37,097 nucleotides of DNA from an uncultured Oligoflexia bacterium (GCA_950061135.1 CATLVU010000013.1:1-37097); one strand, 5' to 3'; shown: positions 16,793-25,967, numbered from the stretch's first letter. Translations and numbers: made by a program. The notes: generated by a model from the letters alone, not told the origin.

Positions 16793-17662
16793 TTAAAACA
16801 AAATCGTTAATGCAAAAGAGTGTTGATCCAAAGATTCATTATCTTGCAGAAAAGCGTAGTCTGTGTCTTTGTGATCAGAATTGCGGTACGCATATTCAAG
16901 CGATAGTCTAGGGCCTGTCCAAGAAACACCCCAGCTTTGATATCGAGCCCCCTCAAAATTACTAGTCCCGCCACCGTAGCGAATAAAAAAATCTTTAAAC
17001 ACTCCAACTTGTATCGCCCAGAGATTAAATGATTTTTTATCAGGATTCTCCATATCGCCTGTTCCAATATCATATAAAAAAGAGATCATTTCAGAAAAAG
17101 TATATTGAATTCCCGCTGTAATTTTAAAGTCTTCGTCTACTCTAAATTGAGGGTCATTAATAGTGAGGCCGAATGATAATTGGTTACTTTGTACATGTGT
17201 AAAACCAATTAAAAATTGGTGAAGTTTTAAATACTCGTTGTCTAAATGAGCATCGGTAAATTTATAGATCAAGCCGATAGATGATTTTTTTCCAAGTGGC
17301 CGAGACAATGAAAGAGAGTATCTTTTTCTTCGTTCGCCATTAAAGTATTGATGGATATAGCTAAATCCACCTTTTGCAGATGTGCTGTCATCAATAATTG
17401 AATAAATTTCTTGATGGGAATTATCAAGTAAGGAAGTTTCATCGCCATCATCGTTTAGTGTGAAATCATCTTTTTGATAATAAAATGATGATGTATTAAA
17501 AAATATAGCAGAGGCTGGATTCAAAATCGTAGACTCATTTAGTAAAATCGCACCAACGCCGGCTCCAGAGGTTGACAACAGACGCGTAGACAAAGGTTCT
17601 GGTAATTGTGATAATGCACAGAAGTTAAAAAAAATAGTGATAAATATAATAAGTACTTTCAT
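16793..17662 (-). CDS. Outer-membrane beta-barrel protein, FadL/OmpP1-like style
   Basis: A 289-aa protein with signal peptide (MKVLIIFITIFFNFCALS), an early GAGVGAILLNESTILNPAS motif reminiscent of the OmpP1/FadL and PorV groups (alanine/asparagine 'NPAS' near the N-terminus), alternating amphipathic strands, and a terminal Phe (FALTILF). No lipobox is present. It is the first gene of the eight-gene minus-strand run, so it may head a transcript shared with the LPS permease. Cargo is unknown; the family assignment is by style of sequence. Confidence 0.72.
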   Translation of the reverse strand: MKVLIIFITIFFNFCALSQLPEPLSTRLLSTSGAGVGAILLNESTILNPASAIFFNTSSFYYQKDDFTLNDDGDETSLLDNSHQEIYSIIDDSTSAKGGFSYIHQYFNGERRKRYSLSLSRPLGKKSSIGLIYKFTDAHLDNEYLKLHQFLIGFTHVQSNQLSFGLTINDPQFRVDEDFKITAGIQYTFSEMISFLYDIGTGDMENPDKKSFNLWAIQVGVFKDFFIRYGGGTSNFEGARYQSWGVSWTGPRLSLEYAYRNSDHKDTDYAFLQDNESLDQHSFALTILF

Positions 17663-17716
17663 TGATTTTCAATTATAGATGAATAAGAATAATATAAAAA
17701 CAAAAGAGTTTACTTT

Positions 17717-18697
17717 ATGAGATGGAATAATTTTTTATTAATTTTTATAACGAGTAGTTTATTAGCAAACGCTCATGGAAATACGCCTACTTTAGAGTCA
17801 ATGCTAAGGCATGGAAGTAATACAAGCCTTGAGGGTAAGCTTTTAAACGCAAAGTTTATTGTTCGAAAGACTGAAGCTGCACAAGCAGAGCTTGGACAAA
17901 ACTCTTCTCAAGTATTTGTTCCATTTTCTTATCAAATTGCGGCTTATAAAGATGAAAATATCCATAGGTTTCTTTACTTGAGATATACAGGAGAGGTTGT
18001 AGACTCAGAGTATTTGACTCAGGTAATGGCAGGGCCTGTGAATAAATTTGTGAGCGAATTTCAAAGTAGTTTAACAGCAAATATTTTCACCTCATATATT
18101 GTGAGCCTATTGGGTAATGAAGGTGATGTTTTTATAAATTTTTTAAAGGGGCAAGGAGTTGATGTTCTATTGAACAAAGAACAGTTAAACCAAGCGAAGA
18201 TATCACTTTTACAAGACTACAAATCATATCTTGAAAAGAAAAAAGAAGATGAACAACTAGATATTCCAAACCCTCTTGAGCCGGAAGATCCAGAGCAGAG
18301 ACAAAAAGTTTCAGAGCTAATGAAAGCACCTTTTTTCGAAAAAACAGAGAATTTTAAACTCGTTAAGATAGGAAACGGCTTTAGTTGGATATTTGAAAGA
18401 GATAATGTCTATATCGAATTTAATTTTGAGCACCAACTAACTAAGTTTGCTATAAAGACAGTTGATGGAGTTTATTCATTAATTTTGGAAAATTACGAGG
18501 AGTATCCTGGGGGAGCAATTTTTCCTAAAAATACGATCATAAAATACCCAGATGGAACTAAATACGAAATAGAAGCCTCTAAAATAACAGTTTATAAATC
18601 TAATATTGATGCTTTTAATAGAAAGGTGGATTATTTTAAGAAAAAACTTAATAATGATAAAATAACACCATCACCCGTATTGTTTTTAAGTATTTAA
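17717..18697 (+). CDS. Secreted protein of unknown function
   Basis: A 326-aa protein with signal peptide (MRWNNFLLIFITSSLLANAHG). The middle (about 160-195) is charged and helical with a Pro/Glu linker (NPLEPEDPEQRQ). The C-terminal third is beta-rich (YIEFNFEHQLTKFAIKTVDG, then YPDGTKYEIE), a periplasmic LolA-like flavour at most. I do not recognise it. It is divergent from the barrel gene at 17662 across a 54-bp gap and lies 63 bp before another unknown secreted protein, with which it may form a transcript. Confidence 0.65.
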   Translation: MRWNNFLLIFITSSLLANAHGNTPTLESMLRHGSNTSLEGKLLNAKFIVRKTEAAQAELGQNSSQVFVPFSYQIAAYKDENIHRFLYLRYTGEVVDSEYLTQVMAGPVNKFVSEFQSSLTANIFTSYIVSLLGNEGDVFINFLKGQGVDVLLNKEQLNQAKISLLQDYKSYLEKKKEDEQLDIPNPLEPEDPEQRQKVSELMKAPFFEKTENFKLVKIGNGFSWIFERDNVYIEFNFEHQLTKFAIKTVDGVYSLILENYEEYPGGAIFPKNTIIKYPDGTKYEIEASKITVYKSNIDAFNRKVDYFKKKLNNDKITPSPVLFLSI

Positions 18698-18721
18698 AAG
18701 CAAGACACTCAAGAAATTTTT

Positions 18722-18761
18722 TAAAATACCGATAGGCTTAAAGAGTAAAAAAGGTATTTTA
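18722..18761 (+). promoter_or_regulatory. Inverted repeat that could mask the start site of the 18761 gene
   Basis: Arms TAAAATACC (18722-18730) and GGTATTTTA (18753-18761) are perfect 9-bp reverse complements separated by 22 nt. The right arm includes the GG of the likely ribosome site (AAAAAGG) and the first base of the ATG. In RNA the stem would hide the start region. The stem is AT-rich and weak, so a temperature- or protein-dependent switch is conceivable but unproven. Confidence 0.35.
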
Positions 18762-20935
18762 TGAAATTAAACGTATTTTTTATTTTCTTATTGTTAACTA
18801 GCACTTATTCCTTTGCAGGAAATAGCGGAGACTTAATTTCTGCTTTGTATGATGCTGACTTCTCTGAAGACACGGAAGATATAACGGTTGAGGCACCAGA
18901 ACAAAAGCCGGAGTTTGAATCTTCTTCGTCTGAACAAAAAGTTTGTACTAAAAAAGATCAAATAACAGTTCCTTATAAAATACTTAAAGGTTTATTAAAA
19001 AATAAAAAATTAAATTTCACTCACGATCCAACTACTGGAGAATTAGAAATTGATGGTGGGCTAATGGTGAGCAATTGTAATGATATGTTATCATTTGATT
19101 TTGCAAAGCCTAAGAATGATCTTCCGTATTTATTTCAAGTGAGCATAAAAAAACCGGAAGGGTGTAGTACTGATAAGTGTAAATATTCTGCCTATACCGC
19201 TGATGACGGGATCGCGAATGATGAATTATTAGAGTTAAATTTAGAACCAACTCTTGATGGTTATATTGAGTGTTTAGAAAAAACAAAAGTTTTTAAAGGT
19301 GGAAAAATCTCTGAGGATAATATTGTTTGGCATCCACTAACTAAGTCTGTAACAGGGGCAAATGAAACAGCAGATATTTGGTTTTCATCTCATGGCCCTG
19401 AAGCCGCAAGAAGAGGTGGTGTTTATTCTGACAATCTTAAAAAAGGGATGGGGTGTTATCATTTTGAGCAAGTGAGTAAAGAACCACTTACTTTATACTC
19501 AGAAGCAGATACGGAAAAAAATAAAAAATATGATTATTTTCAAATAGTTTGTAAGTACAAAAACTATAATGCAATCAATGAGCAGATTCGTAACTTTGAA
19601 GGCTATAAAGAATTACAGCAAGAATTGATAAATATTAGAAATAAAAACTTAGAAGATCGAATAAAGCAGTATCACAGAATGCTCCAGGCTGATGACTTAT
19701 CTGGAATTGACCCAGCTGCTTTCAAAGAAGCAACAGGCGATTTTTTAAAATATATTATCGAACCTTTAATTTCTAATATGGATAAGGTTTATTCCCAATA
19801 TCAAAAAGCAACGGGGGATAAGAAAAAACAACTTCTTAGTTTATTAAATACGTTAAGTGAAAAATTACTTACTTACGGTAAAGCTCCTTTTATTGACACA
19901 AAAGACTATAATAAGATGAAAAGTTTTAATGTTAATGCACCTCTGGATAATGCTGATTGGAGAGATGCGGCTTATTATGTCTACCAATTACAAAACCTTG
20001 GTTATCACTATGGTTCAAGTTTTAACAAAGATTTTCAGAAAAAAGTAAGTGGAAAACTTGTTTCGACAACTCAAATAAAACGCGACTTTAAATCTGATAT
20101 TGAAGAGCAAAGACAACTTTTGAGTCAATTAGGACAATTAGCCTCTGATCCGAACAAAAGTTTTTATAGTGACCATATGAAAGTTTATGAGCAAATAAAT
20201 CAGCAGGCATCAAATTACAAAAAAGAACATGATAAGTTGAAAAGACAAGGTATTCAAAGATATGTCATGCAAACTTGTAGTTATGTAGCACAAAATCAGT
20301 ATAGCTTTCAAGCATGTGCAAGGGATACTGCAGCGACATATCAGGATATTATGGAAGAAGAGCAATATGTAATGGATGATTTTCAAAATCGTGCAGCAAG
20401 CGCTTTAAGAGATGCAGATAGATGGAGAAAAATAGAATCTCAAATTCCAGGAAGATCTCAAAAGCAATTTTCGTTTAATCCGAATTCACCAACAAACCCA
20501 AGAGATAAGCAATATATTTATATCAATGGACGAGTTGTTGACCCCGCAGACATTGATGCCCAAACGCTTGCACAGATCCAAGCTTCTGGACAAGGGCAAG
20601 TTGTTAACCAACAACAAGCGCAAGCACTTATGATTCAAAGGTTTTATCAGAATCAAGGTGGCCAACAAGTTCAAAACTCAAGTTTTAATTTCAATGTTCC
20701 ACAGTTCCAAGGAAGATCTCCTGCTCAACAGCAATTACAAGGTAGCAGGATGTGGGCTGGAGGAACTCCATACTTCAATGAAGCTGCCTATTCTCAGCAA
20801 TTGCAATACTTACCAACTCAAAATGGTTTTTATATGAATAGATCAACAACCGCAATGACTCCATGGAATCAAAGGGTTGTTAATTCTTCGACTGGAGCTG
20901 GTGGTAGGTTTTCTTTTTCCCCAACAGCTTATTAA
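18761..20935 (+). CDS. Large secreted protein with Gln/Asn-rich C-terminus, unknown function
   Basis: A 724-aa protein with signal peptide (MKLNVFFIFLLLTSTYSFAG). An acidic linker (~30-60) leads to a Cys-containing region (~60-270; nine or so cysteines in the whole protein, e.g. CSTDKC), suggesting disulfides in the periplasm or outside. Residues ~275-560 are helical and charged (coiled-coil prone). The C-terminal ~150 residues are low complexity, rich in Gln, Asn, Ser and Gly (VVNQQQAQALMIQ, FYQNQGGQQVQNSSF). I do not recognise the family. The tail resembles surface or matrix proteins. It ends 4 bp inside the convergent barrel gene. Confidence 0.65.
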   Translation: MKLNVFFIFLLLTSTYSFAGNSGDLISALYDADFSEDTEDITVEAPEQKPEFESSSSEQKVCTKKDQITVPYKILKGLLKNKKLNFTHDPTTGELEIDGGLMVSNCNDMLSFDFAKPKNDLPYLFQVSIKKPEGCSTDKCKYSAYTADDGIANDELLELNLEPTLDGYIECLEKTKVFKGGKISEDNIVWHPLTKSVTGANETADIWFSSHGPEAARRGGVYSDNLKKGMGCYHFEQVSKEPLTLYSEADTEKNKKYDYFQIVCKYKNYNAINEQIRNFEGYKELQQELINIRNKNLEDRIKQYHRMLQADDLSGIDPAAFKEATGDFLKYIIEPLISNMDKVYSQYQKATGDKKKQLLSLLNTLSEKLLTYGKAPFIDTKDYNKMKSFNVNAPLDNADWRDAAYYVYQLQNLGYHYGSSFNKDFQKKVSGKLVSTTQIKRDFKSDIEEQRQLLSQLGQLASDPNKSFYSDHMKVYEQINQQASNYKKEHDKLKRQGIQRYVMQTCSYVAQNQYSFQACARDTAATYQDIMEEEQYVMDDFQNRAASALRDADRWRKIESQIPGRSQKQFSFNPNSPTNPRDKQYIYINGRVVDPADIDAQTLAQIQASGQGQVVNQQQAQALMIQRFYQNQGGQQVQNSSFNFNVPQFQGRSPAQQQLQGSRMWAGGTPYFNEAAYSQQLQYLPTQNGFYMNRSTTAMTPWNQRVVNSSTGAGGRFSFSPTAY

Positions 20936-22326
20936 AACTTAACAGATAATGACATGCCTGTTGCCATTACGTTTTGAGTTTTAAGCTCATCATCAGCGTC
21001 ATTTAAGAATGAGTAAAAATCTCCAACAAAAAGATTACTTAAATAACCACTAATCGTTACAGAAGGGTTCCACATATAATCAAATTCAGTTGTTAATTCG
21101 TAACCTAAATCATCAGCCTGGTCCGCTGCCGCTGTTACAATAGATTTTTGTTCGTGATCATAAAAGTCGTCGCCTTCTGAAGCTACTTGGTTCGCCTTTG
21201 CCCAAAGAGCTGAGATTTTCCAAACCCATTCACTAGAAGAATATTGAGCTTCTAGTTGAGCATACGTAGAATTACTGATGGCCGCATTGTGAATATCATA
21301 GGCACTATTATTATAGCCTCTTAAATTATGATTATATAAAATTTTTCCAACTTTATAATTTGGATGAAGATACATTCCTTCAAAAGAATTTGTTTCTCCG
21401 TCATCACCCTTAACGTAACCCGCATTCAAGTTAAGTTTCCATTGAGTGTTCATCTCAAATGAACTTTCTAAAATATAAGCATTGCTATCAAAGTCAGCAT
21501 CTTCATTAGTGTAAGCTTTTCCAGCATTACCACTAACCATTGGGATTTCTAAAGCTAGCTTTGCTTTTTCCCAGTTTTTTTGGATAAAAATATCGATCAA
21601 TGTTACTTCTTGTGACCCTGTGTTTGCGCCATAAAGCGTACTTTCAGTTTCAACTTCTCTTAGAGCGTAAAAAACACCGAATTTTAAATTTCTATTTGTA
21701 TTGTCATAAAGAGCGTATAGGCTTGTTTCATAGGCATCATATTTCCCATTTGGATTAGAGGAAGTATGTAACTTGGTCCAAGCAGGTGTAAGGTAAAAGT
21801 TTCCAAGCTTAAGCTCAGCTTCTATTCCTTCATACCCTGAAAAATAACGGTTGCGTCTCTCTTCTCCACTGTTAATCAATGCGCCTAATCCAAAATTCTT
21901 AGCAAACCTTCCAACTCTGTATAAAGCTGTGTCAGCATAAATCTCTGCATAGATTTGATTTACATTCAATCCAGAACTCGTTGTTTGGGCAAAGTATGAA
22001 CCAGACTTAGAATCAGTCGTGGTGTCGTCACCAACCTGAGATGTTCTAGATGTGCCGGTTGCAAGTTCACCCTTAATTGTAACCCCATCATTAATTATAA
22101 TGCTTGGGTTAAGAGTCATGATCATATTTTGCTGGCGACCATTATTTTCTTCATCTGTAATACATTGGCTTCCAGCTGCCGGAGTACAAGAATCACTCGT
22201 TCTTCTAACTCCTCGAATAATATCTGTATCTAAAGTGAGCTCTCCACTCCAGTCAACAGGCACTGAAAATGCAGAGAAAGCGGGAACAATTAACAAACCG
22301 ATTAGGATAAATCTTAGAAAAAGCAC
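20932..22326 (-). CDS. Outer-membrane beta-barrel porin-like protein
   Basis: A 464-aa protein with signal peptide (LFLRFILIGLLIVPAFSAFS), many alternating amphipathic strands with aromatic girdles (YRVGRFAKNFGLGALINSG, WVWKISALWAKA), and the C-terminal Phe signature (MSLSVKF). The YRVGRF...FGLGALIN segment resembles alginate-porin or TIGR-type carbohydrate porins, but this is loose. It starts at GTG 22326 with an AGGAG ribosome site; an out-of-frame ATG overlaps it. Divergent from the penicillin-binding protein gene. Confidence 0.75.
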   Translation of the reverse strand: MLFLRFILIGLLIVPAFSAFSVPVDWSGELTLDTDIIRGVRRTSDSCTPAAGSQCITDEENNGRQQNMIMTLNPSIIINDGVTIKGELATGTSRTSQVGDDTTTDSKSGSYFAQTTSSGLNVNQIYAEIYADTALYRVGRFAKNFGLGALINSGEERRNRYFSGYEGIEAELKLGNFYLTPAWTKLHTSSNPNGKYDAYETSLYALYDNTNRNLKFGVFYALREVETESTLYGANTGSQEVTLIDIFIQKNWEKAKLALEIPMVSGNAGKAYTNEDADFDSNAYILESSFEMNTQWKLNLNAGYVKGDDGETNSFEGMYLHPNYKVGKILYNHNLRGYNNSAYDIHNAAISNSTYAQLEAQYSSSEWVWKISALWAKANQVASEGDDFYDHEQKSIVTAAADQADDLGYELTTEFDYMWNPSVTISGYLSNLFVGDFYSFLNDADDELKTQNVMATGMSLSVKF

Positions 22327-22394
22327 ATAAGCTCCTTATTTTTTATATGTTTCGTGATAAAAATATATCTAAACAATATAAGACAGGCAAACCA

Positions 22395-24290
22395 ATGAAG
22401 AAACTTGTTTTTAATAAAAAGTTTTTTATTAATTTAGCTAAAGTATTAGCACTTACAGGGATGACGCTGCTTGTTGTTCTGGTCGGTGTCACTGTTAGCA
22501 CTGTCTGGGAACTTCAAATAAAGTTGGAAAGCTCGGAGATAAAGCCGGCTTTTTATGCTCCTAAAAAAGAAGACCTTCTTGAGGCGGGAAGTTCAATTTT
22601 AAAAGAAGACTGGGAAGGATTTTCAACTTTCTTAGTTGAAGATATCTCTGCAGACTCATTTAGCACGCAAAAAAGAACTTTATTTTTAAACAAAGATATA
22701 CAGGTTTCATCTTTAATTGCGAACCATTGTGATCGTGTATATTGCATACAATACGAAAAAGTCTTCAATGAAATCCCATTAAATATTTGGCAAGCACTCG
22801 TTGGGATTGAGGACTTGAGGTTCTTACAGCATAGAGGAGTTGACCCAATAGCAATCGCGAGGGCGCTAGTTGTAGATATTGTTTCCATGCGATTTGTTCA
22901 GGGCGGATCAACAATTACTCAGCAATTAGTCAAAAACCTTTTTTTGACCTCTGAGCGGACTTTGAACAGAAAGTTTAAAGAAGTGATTTATGCCCTTTAT
23001 ATTGAAAACCTTCTTGGGAAAGAAAAAATCTTATCCTTGTATCTCAATGAGGTTTTTTGGGGAACATTTCAAGGTATCTACTTAAAAGGTTTTTACAGTG
23101 CATCTCTTGCTTACTTCAATAAAAAGCCTGATATGTTGACTACTTATGAGGCAACAATTTTGATTAGTATGCTCAAGGGCCCAAATTATTATAGACCGGA
23201 TAAGAATCTTGAAAGACTAAAGTCTAGAGTAGAAGCCGTATTTAAAAGATTAAAAGAGAACAATATCTTTTCTCCCACTGAAGAAAAATGGGATCAAAAA
23301 ACGTGGATAGCATGGCAGACAGAATATATCCAAAGATCCAAAGGGAAGAACTTTAGATTATACTACAGACTTTCACTAGATACAGGTGAAGCGCTTGGCT
23401 CATTCGACTTGTATGTATTACAAAAAACGATCAATTCATATTTAACAAAATTTAAGGAAAAATGGCCGAACGAGGATATAGCAGTGAAACTTATTATTGG
23501 TCATAAAAATTGTACGGACCAAAATTGTCCTCGAATGTATCAGTATTATTCTAAAATTGAGAGAGATTTAAAATTAGCGATTAAAGAAGAGCGGCATCAA
23601 GTTGGTAGCCTATTAAAGCCATTGGTATATGACTTTTTTATAGATCATGGAAAAAAATGGGATGATATGGTTGGGACATCTCCAATTACATTAAATTTAA
23701 AATCAGGTAAATGGAGGCCTAAAGATTATAGCAAAGTCAAAGTGGAGGAAGTGAGTTTACAAACGGCTTTGCAAAAATCAAAAAATATCCCGTTGATAAG
23801 ACTTTCTGAAGAAATGGGCTTTGATAAAGTAGAGCTTATGCTTGAAAAATATATTCCAAATCTCAAGCGACCTTTAGGTGAATATCCCGCACAATTATTG
23901 GGTGCTGTAGAGATGTCTCTGGGAGAAGTCTTTGAGATGTATCAGGATTTTTTGAGTATTAAATGTGAAGAAGTCCTTAATCAAAAAACTACTTTTGAGC
24001 AATCAGTAATTTATTTAATGAGCCGAGCAAAAGAGACGACAATATCGAAAATTGTTGATCCGAGATTGGAGTATTCATACTTATTTGGAAAAACAGGAAC
24101 TTCAAACTTGGGTCATGATAATTGGTATATTGCATTTGATGGAAATTGGATTTACGCCATTTGGGTTGGAGTCGATTCCAACAGAACGGACAAAGAGTTG
24201 TATTTTACTGGTGCATCAACAAGTTATAGGATTTTTCAACAATACTTATTAGGTAGAGGCAAGTTAATTCCGGAAGTATTTTGCAACTAG
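22395..24290 (+). CDS. Bifunctional class A penicillin-binding protein (GT51 plus transpeptidase)
   Basis: The enzyme polymerises and crosslinks peptidoglycan from lipid II in the periplasm. I prefer ATG 22395 (MKKLVFNKKF) with ACAGG upstream over 22347, which lacks a ribosome site. A single membrane anchor spans about 14-36. The glycosyltransferase domain has EDLRFLQHRGVD (139-150) and GGSTITQQLVK (170-180). The transpeptidase part retains SLLK (SxxK, in VGSLLKP), SKN (SxN) and KTGTS (KTG). At 631 aa it is shorter than PBP1A/1B (~750-850), with a compact transpeptidase domain. Most likely active in both functions; the MrcA/B equivalence is not certain. Confidence 0.9.
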   Translation: MKKLVFNKKFFINLAKVLALTGMTLLVVLVGVTVSTVWELQIKLESSEIKPAFYAPKKEDLLEAGSSILKEDWEGFSTFLVEDISADSFSTQKRTLFLNKDIQVSSLIANHCDRVYCIQYEKVFNEIPLNIWQALVGIEDLRFLQHRGVDPIAIARALVVDIVSMRFVQGGSTITQQLVKNLFLTSERTLNRKFKEVIYALYIENLLGKEKILSLYLNEVFWGTFQGIYLKGFYSASLAYFNKKPDMLTTYEATILISMLKGPNYYRPDKNLERLKSRVEAVFKRLKENNIFSPTEEKWDQKTWIAWQTEYIQRSKGKNFRLYYRLSLDTGEALGSFDLYVLQKTINSYLTKFKEKWPNEDIAVKLIIGHKNCTDQNCPRMYQYYSKIERDLKLAIKEERHQVGSLLKPLVYDFFIDHGKKWDDMVGTSPITLNLKSGKWRPKDYSKVKVEEVSLQTALQKSKNIPLIRLSEEMGFDKVELMLEKYIPNLKRPLGEYPAQLLGAVEMSLGEVFEMYQDFLSIKCEEVLNQKTTFEQSVIYLMSRAKETTISKIVDPRLEYSYLFGKTGTSNLGHDNWYIAFDGNWIYAIWVGVDSNRTDKELYFTGASTSYRIFQQYLLGRGKLIPEVFCN

Positions 24291-24302
24291 ACGCATTTTG
24301 CC

Positions 24303-24331
24303 TTGCCAAATTTTTAACTGAAAAGTATATT
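24303..24331 (+). promoter_or_regulatory. Sigma-70-type promoter for tRNA-Gln (and probably prs-pth-ychF)
   Basis: -35 TTGCCA (24303-24308) and -10 TATATT (24326-24331) are separated by exactly 17 nt. The expected start, about 24338, is 10 nt before the mature tRNA 5' end. It is the best housekeeping-type promoter noticed in the window. Confidence 0.7.
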
Positions 24332-24347
24332 TTTATGAAAGCAATTT

Positions 24348-24422
24348 AGGGGTGTCGTCAAGTGGTAAGACATCAGATTTTGATTCTGACATGCGCAGGT
24401 TCGATCCCTGCCACCCCTGCCA
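24348..24422 (+). tRNA. tRNA-Gln (anticodon UUG)
   Basis: A complete cloverleaf: acceptor AGGGGTG/CACCCCT, D-arm GTC...GAC, anticodon stem TCAGA/TCTGA with loop TTTTGAT (anticodon TTG), and T-arm GCAGG-TTCGATC-CCTGC. The discriminator is G and CCA is encoded. The A1-U72 end pair matches the weak first pair typical of tRNA-Gln. It lies only 15 nt before the prs start, so prs mRNA is probably freed by tRNA processing. Confidence 0.97.
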
Positions 24423-24437
24423 TCTTTTGGGAGCACT

Positions 24438-25382
24438 ATGAGGCGAATCGTACTAGTATCAGGTACCTCAAATAAAACTCTTTCCAATAAAATTTCAGAA
24501 TATTTAGACGTTCCTTTGGTTGATCCTCAGATCAGAAGGTTTGCTAATGGAGAAATTTTTTGTGAGATAGAGAAAAATGTCAGGGGGGCAGATGTTTTCT
24601 TGATTCAAACCTTGTGTAATCCGGTAAATGATAATGTGATGGAGCTTCTAGTTATCATGGATGCGCTCAAGAGGTCCTCTGCAGCATCTATCACTGCTGT
24701 TGTTCCTCATTTTGCTTATTCCCGCCAAGATAGAAAGGCGTCTCCAAGAACGCCTATTTCAGCCAAGCTTTTATCTGATTTGATAACAGTGGCTGGGGCT
24801 TCGAGGGTTGTGACAATGGATCTTCACGCAGGTCAAATTCAAGGCTTTTTTAATATACCTTTTGACAATATTTATGCGTCACCAGTGTTTTTGACTTATA
24901 TAAGAAGTAATATTAACTCTGATAATATGGTTTTAGTTTCACCTGATGCAGGTGGTGTTGATCGGGTAAGCTGGTATGCAAAACGTCTTGAAAAAGATAT
25001 CGCCATGATTGATAAGCGTAGAACAGGGATGAATAAAGCTGTTGCAATGAATATAGTTGGTGATGTTAAAGGCAAAGACGCAATTATTGTAGATGACATG
25101 ATTGATACAGCTGGAACTTTGGTTGAGGCTGCAAGGTCCTTGAAAAAACATGGCGCGAATAGGATATATTCATTTGCAACTCACGGTATGTTTAGTGGCC
25201 CTGCTGCGCAAAGAATTGCAGAGTGTGAAGAACTAGAAGAAGTCGTTGTAACAGATACTCTTCCGTTATCAGATGAGATGAAAGCAATATCAAAAGTGAA
25301 ATCTTTATCGACTGCAGAGATTTTATCTAAGGCAATACACAGAACTTTTAACCATGACTCTGTCAGTTCACTATTTTTATAA
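24438..25382 (+). CDS. prs: Ribose-phosphate pyrophosphokinase
   Basis: A 314-aa PRPP synthetase (ribose-5-phosphate plus ATP to PRPP), feeding nucleotide, histidine, tryptophan and NAD synthesis. The N-terminus (VSGTSNKTLSNKI), RFANGEIFCEI, the flexible-loop region VVPHFAYSRQDRK, and the PRPP-binding loop DDMIDTAGTL are present, and length is typical. The ATG follows GGGAG. It heads prs-pth-ychF behind tRNA-Gln. The rplY/ctc gene (ribosomal protein L25) that often sits between prs and pth in other bacteria is missing: the gap is only 6 nt. Confidence 0.97.
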   Translation: MRRIVLVSGTSNKTLSNKISEYLDVPLVDPQIRRFANGEIFCEIEKNVRGADVFLIQTLCNPVNDNVMELLVIMDALKRSSAASITAVVPHFAYSRQDRKASPRTPISAKLLSDLITVAGASRVVTMDLHAGQIQGFFNIPFDNIYASPVFLTYIRSNINSDNMVLVSPDAGGVDRVSWYAKRLEKDIAMIDKRRTGMNKAVAMNIVGDVKGKDAIIVDDMIDTAGTLVEAARSLKKHGANRIYSFATHGMFSGPAAQRIAECEELEEVVVTDTLPLSDEMKAISKVKSLSTAEILSKAIHRTFNHDSVSSLFL

Positions 25383-25388
25383 GCCGAA

Positions 25389-25967
25389 ATGATTAAGTTA
25401 ATAGTTGGAGTTGGTAATCCTGGTATTGAATATGAACTAACTAGGCATAATGTTGCTTGGATATTCTTGGATACATGGGATAAATTATCAACGAGTTCGT
25501 GGCAAAGTAAATTTAAAGGTCAATACAGCTCATTTTCTCATAAGGGCGAAAAAGTATACACATTAAAACCTGAAACTTTTATGAACTTAAGTGGTGAAAG
25601 TGTAGGCCCTATGTGTAAGTTTTTTAAAATAAAGCCTGAAGAAGTTTTAGTGATTCATGATGAAGTCGATCTTCCATTTGGACAAGTTCAAATGAAAAAG
25701 GGTGGAGGATTAGCAGGCCATAATGGACTGAAGTCAATATCACAGCATTTAGGGACCCAAGATTTTTATCGATTAAGAATAGGGGTTGATAAGCCCAAAA
25801 GAGGATCCGTTGCTTCATGGGTTCTGGGAAAGTTTCCCGTGGAAGATACGGCAGATTTAGAAAAAGTTTTAAATGCCAGTGCAAAATGCCTTGATGTTTT
25901 CTTAACTTCGGGGTTTAACAAAGCTGCATTGTTGATAAATAAGAAAAATATTTTAGGAGATTCATAA
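25389..25967 (+). CDS. pth: Peptidyl-tRNA hydrolase
   Basis: A 192-aa enzyme that releases tRNA from peptidyl-tRNA dropped off the ribosome. GVGNPGIEYELTRHNVAW contains the catalytic His; KPETFMNLSGESV, the HDEVDLPFGQV aspartate motif, and KGGGLAGHNGLKSI are intact. Six nt after prs; its stop shares a base with the ychF ATG (TAATG). Confidence 0.96.
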   Translation: MIKLIVGVGNPGIEYELTRHNVAWIFLDTWDKLSTSSWQSKFKGQYSSFSHKGEKVYTLKPETFMNLSGESVGPMCKFFKIKPEEVLVIHDEVDLPFGQVQMKKGGGLAGHNGLKSISQHLGTQDFYRLRIGVDKPKRGSVASWVLGKFPVEDTADLEKVLNASAKCLDVFLTSGFNKAALLINKKNILGDS

